Origin: Symsagittifera roscoffensis | Lineage: Eukaryota; Xenacoelomorpha; Acoela; Convolutidae | Assembly: GCF_963678635.1 (NCBI RefSeq) | Contig: NC_087071.1 | Coordinates: 7,021,624-7,085,623, forward strand | Direction: 5' to 3' | Length of the DNA: 64,000 bases | In this document: positions 61,214 through 64,000 of the stretch, piece after piece | How the letters are laid out: every line of letters begins with the position of its first letter | Numbering within the stretch: the first letter of the stretch is position 1 | Program-made: the position numbers and the translations under genes | The notes under the pieces: model-generated | Told to the model about the DNA's origin: nothing | What the model saw: the letters and a program-made list of their open reading frames with translations, nothing else | The model's database searches: none

Positions 61214-61315
61214 AGTAAATTTTACCGCCTAAATTAAGTAAATTTCACCGCCTAAATAAAGTAAATTTCACCGCCTAAATTAAGTAAATTGAGTAATTTT
61301 TCCCGCCTAAATTAA
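61214..61315 (+). repeat. ~26-bp GTAAATTTCACCGCCTAAAT repeat x4
   Basis: Four near copies lie in the interior of the TIR element. Confidence 0.85.
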
Positions 61316-61530
61316 TCATATGAAAGCCTTTAAGCTAATAAAAAAATATATTCTAAGCCTGCTCGCTGATTCAAAGTTAGACAAAAAATCAAAATTTCAA
61401 ACCAATTTTTCTCCGCACTGAGAAAAAACTTTTACATTTTTAAAGTCGACCGAATCACGACTAAAAGTATCATTATTATAGCTTTCGGGGATTGCTTGTC
61501 TAGGTCTGTTCTCGCTCTCTAATTTAACGG

Positions 61531-61598
61531 CACCGCAAAGTGGCCCCTTTGGTAGTGAATTCAACGGGGCGACCGAGATTCACTACTATCCACAATCC
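61531..61598 (+). other. Hairpin-prone GTAGTGAAT...ATTCACTAC segment
   Basis: A 9-bp perfect inverted repeat encloses a GC-rich loop within the TIR element interior. Confidence 0.5.
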
Positions 61599-62882
61599 CG
61601 AAAGGGCTAAGTTGGTGGCAACTACCCCGTATTGTATTCTGTCACTTGCCCCTTTCTATGCTTCTCATGCGGCTGTCTCGTTCACTCTCGCCGATCACAC
61701 GAAATTTCAGCAATAATTAAATTCAAAAAATTATTGGCCTAAATGCAGAAGGGTCTAGGCGGCCCAAATTTAAATATTGTCCAATCAAAAGGAAAGGGTC
61801 CGCGATCAATCGATACAATTGCCTAATTTCAATTCGAGTTCCAAATAACTTAGCCAACCATTGTCTCATTTCTAGAGAATCTTAATTAATGAATTACCCA
61901 GAGTAATTCCGCTTAATCACTCAGTCCGACCTCACAATTCCTGATTCTCTTACTAACTGAGAACAAACCGCTCGTTCTCACAGCACAATTGTTCTTCTCT
62001 AGCTAACGAGAACCGACTGCTTTCCCCAGGGTTAGGGAAAGGCCCTTTTTAGGGGTCGCTAACTCATCCTAAGCATCTAACGTTCCGATCTACACTCTAT
62101 TCTAATCCCGACCTTCTGGCTATCAGGGAAACGTAATTCGCTTTTAGGGGTCAAATGGTGCCAAAAAGCCACCTCCGGGGAGCTACGTAAGTATCCCATT
62201 CATTCATGTTATTTAGGAGTCCTACTGTCAATATATATGCTATACCTCAGTTACTGTCAATTACCTCTGGGACTACTTTTCTTTTACTCCTTTCTCCTAG
62301 TAACTAGTAACTTTCTCCTTGCTCCTAGTAACACATCAATTAAGGCAACTAAGCTTCCTTCAACCAGTTTGGAACAATTTCTAAGACGGATTAAATCTCC
62401 GCTCACGCGTTTATAGCGCGAAATATATTGCGCGTTAATTTTCCATAATCTTTAAACCCCCCCTAAGTTTACGAAAAATGATCACAGGTGAAATATCTTT
62501 TCAAATTTAAAATCAGGACAACAATACCTTTTGAATGATATAAATAAAATATCCCGTCAAAAATGGCTAGTTGAAATGTCGAAAATTGCTTGAAGAAAAA
62601 AACATACCCCGAGCGCAAATATTTCGTTACTTTCGCTACGAAAGTCGGAACAACAAGGATAGCCGGAAAACAAAAAAAAAACTAAAATACTCCCGAAAAA
62701 AAACTTTTTCAAATGGTCGAAACAAATACAATTTGCAATTAATTAGCTCTTTTTTATCATGACTAGTTTTGAAAACTGAATTCTACAACACTAAACTGTA
62801 AGAGAACTAGGAAAAAAGAACGTAGACAAAGTTTGCCCAATTTTTAAAAGAAAATAATGTTAATCCGTTTCATAAATTGTAC

Positions 62883-62943
62883 CTGTTTTTTGCGTTCGAT
62901 GAAATCGTTCGAAGAAATTTCTGTGAACATCGAAACGCTTTCC
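62883..62943 (-). CDS. Host gene, penultimate exon
   Basis: A 61-base exon on the minus strand lies between a TGTTTTCAG acceptor and a CAG/GTAC donor. It encodes ESVSMFTEISSNDFIERKKQ after completing a split Arg codon. Both junctions agree in phase with the neighbouring exons. Confidence 0.75.
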
Positions 62944-63224
62944 CTGAAAACAGAAAACCATTACTAATTGCGCAAAAAAAATCTATAGCAAACAAAGTGT
63001 ATTCATCTTTTCGCTAGATCTTTCGCAAGACATCTCAAATTTCAACAGTGTTTGCTTTTTGGTATTGCTAGCCAGATTATCGATACCAAACATATTTCTG
63101 CAAACCGATTTTTGAAATTAATTTGTCTTCGTGGGTTTCCAGCCTGTTTAACGAGTGAGTGATTTATTAACTGGGAAGATACCAGATTATATATTTATAG
63201 TAATCAGATTAGATAGTATATAAC
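62944..63224 (-). other. Host gene intron (281 bp)
   Basis: A short AT-rich GT-AG intron, inferred from the phase match of the flanking exons. Confidence 0.65.
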
Positions 63225-63563
63225 CTTCCAGTTTCGTAATCAGGCTCATCGGCTGTTTTTCGGCCACTTCTCGAAACCGGATCTGCCATTCCGATCGATG
63301 ACTCATTCCGTAAACTGCCCGAGTCCCGACCCAGTTTCGAACTAGTGTTCCTTGTTTCCGATACACGTTGGCTTGTTGTTGTAACACCGGTTGAACTTTT
63401 CTTTTTTCGTTGTTCGGTCAATGATCTCTGAGACCTCTGTGACCTTGCTGACCTCTGACCTTGTATTGACCTTGATGAAGTAGGAGAAGGTCCGACCAAG
63501 ATTTGAATTTCGTTGCTCAAGTTTTCGGCAAGTTTAGTCGTTGTGCTTGCGCTTGACAGTGGT
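63225..63563 (-). CDS. Host gene, upstream Ser/Arg-rich exon
   Basis: A 339-base exon on the minus strand runs from a TTTTTTCAG acceptor to an AAG/GTTATA donor, entering with one base of a split codon and leaving with two. Its 112 codons are rich in Ser, Arg and Thr, with RSARSQRSQRSL and similar stretches, so it is probably disordered. The final split codon completes to Arg with the next exon. The gene continues beyond the right edge of the window or in an exon not identified. Confidence 0.75.
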
Positions 63564-64000
63564 CTGAAAAAATCAAAATTTGATGATTTTAAAAGAAAAA
63601 TAGAGAAAAACTCCGACTTAGTGATAGAATTGAAAGCAAAACATTTTTTATTGATGTATTTTTTAAATCAATTTACTTCATTGAACCAATGGCCTCATCT
63701 TATTTTGGATTCAGTTATTGTTAAAAAAAGTAGTTTCGGGCGCGTGTTACTATCATTGATTTGAAACACTTTTTTGAAGAAAGAGGAAAGATTAACTCAA
63801 CATCACGTCTAAATCGACAAGTATGTATCGTTAAAAATAGCTAAAAATGTTTTCAGAGCTTAGAAAAACGGCTTAAGTGAAACTTGTTAAAATAATCAAA
63901 TCGCTCTTGTAATCGACTCTATAATAGGCCTGCTTGCTCTCATGTTTTCTCATAATATATTAAGAAACGTCGTCAACAGACAAAAAAGTCATTAAATGCG
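63564..64000. other. Probable intron at right edge
   Basis: AT-rich with no recognisable exon. The plus-strand frame 63513-63764 runs antisense to the exon and into this intron and is not supported. Confidence 0.4.

Larger units (their letters stand above)
60353..62574. mobile_element. TIR element (~2.2 kb) inside host intron
   Basis: The ends 60353-60570 and 62359-62574 are inverted copies of each other, about 75-80% similar by eye over ~215 bases. Shared text includes GCCATTTTTGA, TTTCACCTGTGATCA and GCGGAGATTTAATCCGTC. The interior shows no transposase frame, so it is probably a non-autonomous DNA transposon. A target-site duplication was not identified. Confidence 0.7.

Overview
The window is repeat-dominated DNA from an animal genome. 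Non-element DNA is AT-rich. The elements are Ty3/gypsy-type LTR retrotransposons, a Penelope-like element and degenerate tRNA-like sequences. The one convincing host gene has GT-AG introns and an AATAAA signal. An invertebrate is the best guess; the Penelope type looks cnidarian-like to me, but this is not proven from sequence alone.

Layout. (1) 1-5534: flanking DNA with two tRNA-like sequences, a possible small secreted protein, a ~165-bp satellite block and an old LTR fragment. (2) 5535-29563: element 1, a ~24.0-kb LTR retrotransposon bounded by two similar ~0.9-kb LTRs starting TGTGCC and ending TTACA. Its order is PBS, long leader with tandem repeats, gag-protease, RT-RNase H, integrase, GPF module, macro-like domain, a second unit with an SGNH-hydrolase protein, a ~1,000-residue unknown protein, a basic linker region and a ~720-residue Cys/His-containing protein. 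(3) 29907-30106: assembly gap. (4) 30107-42402: element 2, a relative whose 5' LTR is lost in the gap. Its RT-RNase H region reads in frame straight into the terminal Cys/His protein, with no integrase, macro, SGNH or ~1,000-residue region. (5) 42403-45468: decayed Penelope-like element on the minus strand with GIY-YIG endonuclease and a PHD-like finger placed between RT motifs. (6) 45469-55335: element 3, a heavily decayed relative with a partial 5' LTR and no 3' LTR. (7) 55336-64000: AT-rich DNA with short repeat clusters, the last three exons of a host gene on the minus strand, and a TIR element of ~2.2 kb inside its last intron.

How the parts work together. Gag, protease, RT, RNase H and integrase are the standard copy-and-insert machinery. 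Element 1 adds a macro-like fold related to ADP-ribose hydrolases, an SGNH hydrolase and two large unknown proteins. Only the terminal unknown protein is shared with element 2, which suggests it matters to the family. A TTTGTCCGGGGAGT motif resembling the sequence next to the 3' LTR recurs inside coding regions, once in a different reading frame. The leaders of all three elements carry tandem arrays, but element 1's array is unrelated to those of elements 2 and 3.

All elements are damaged. Element 1 has in-frame stops, an internal duplication and frameshifts in its downstream genes. Element 2 has three frameshifts and one stop in gag-protease. Element 3 and the Penelope copy are riddled with stops. 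Identity, composition and homology statements are by eye, with no database search.
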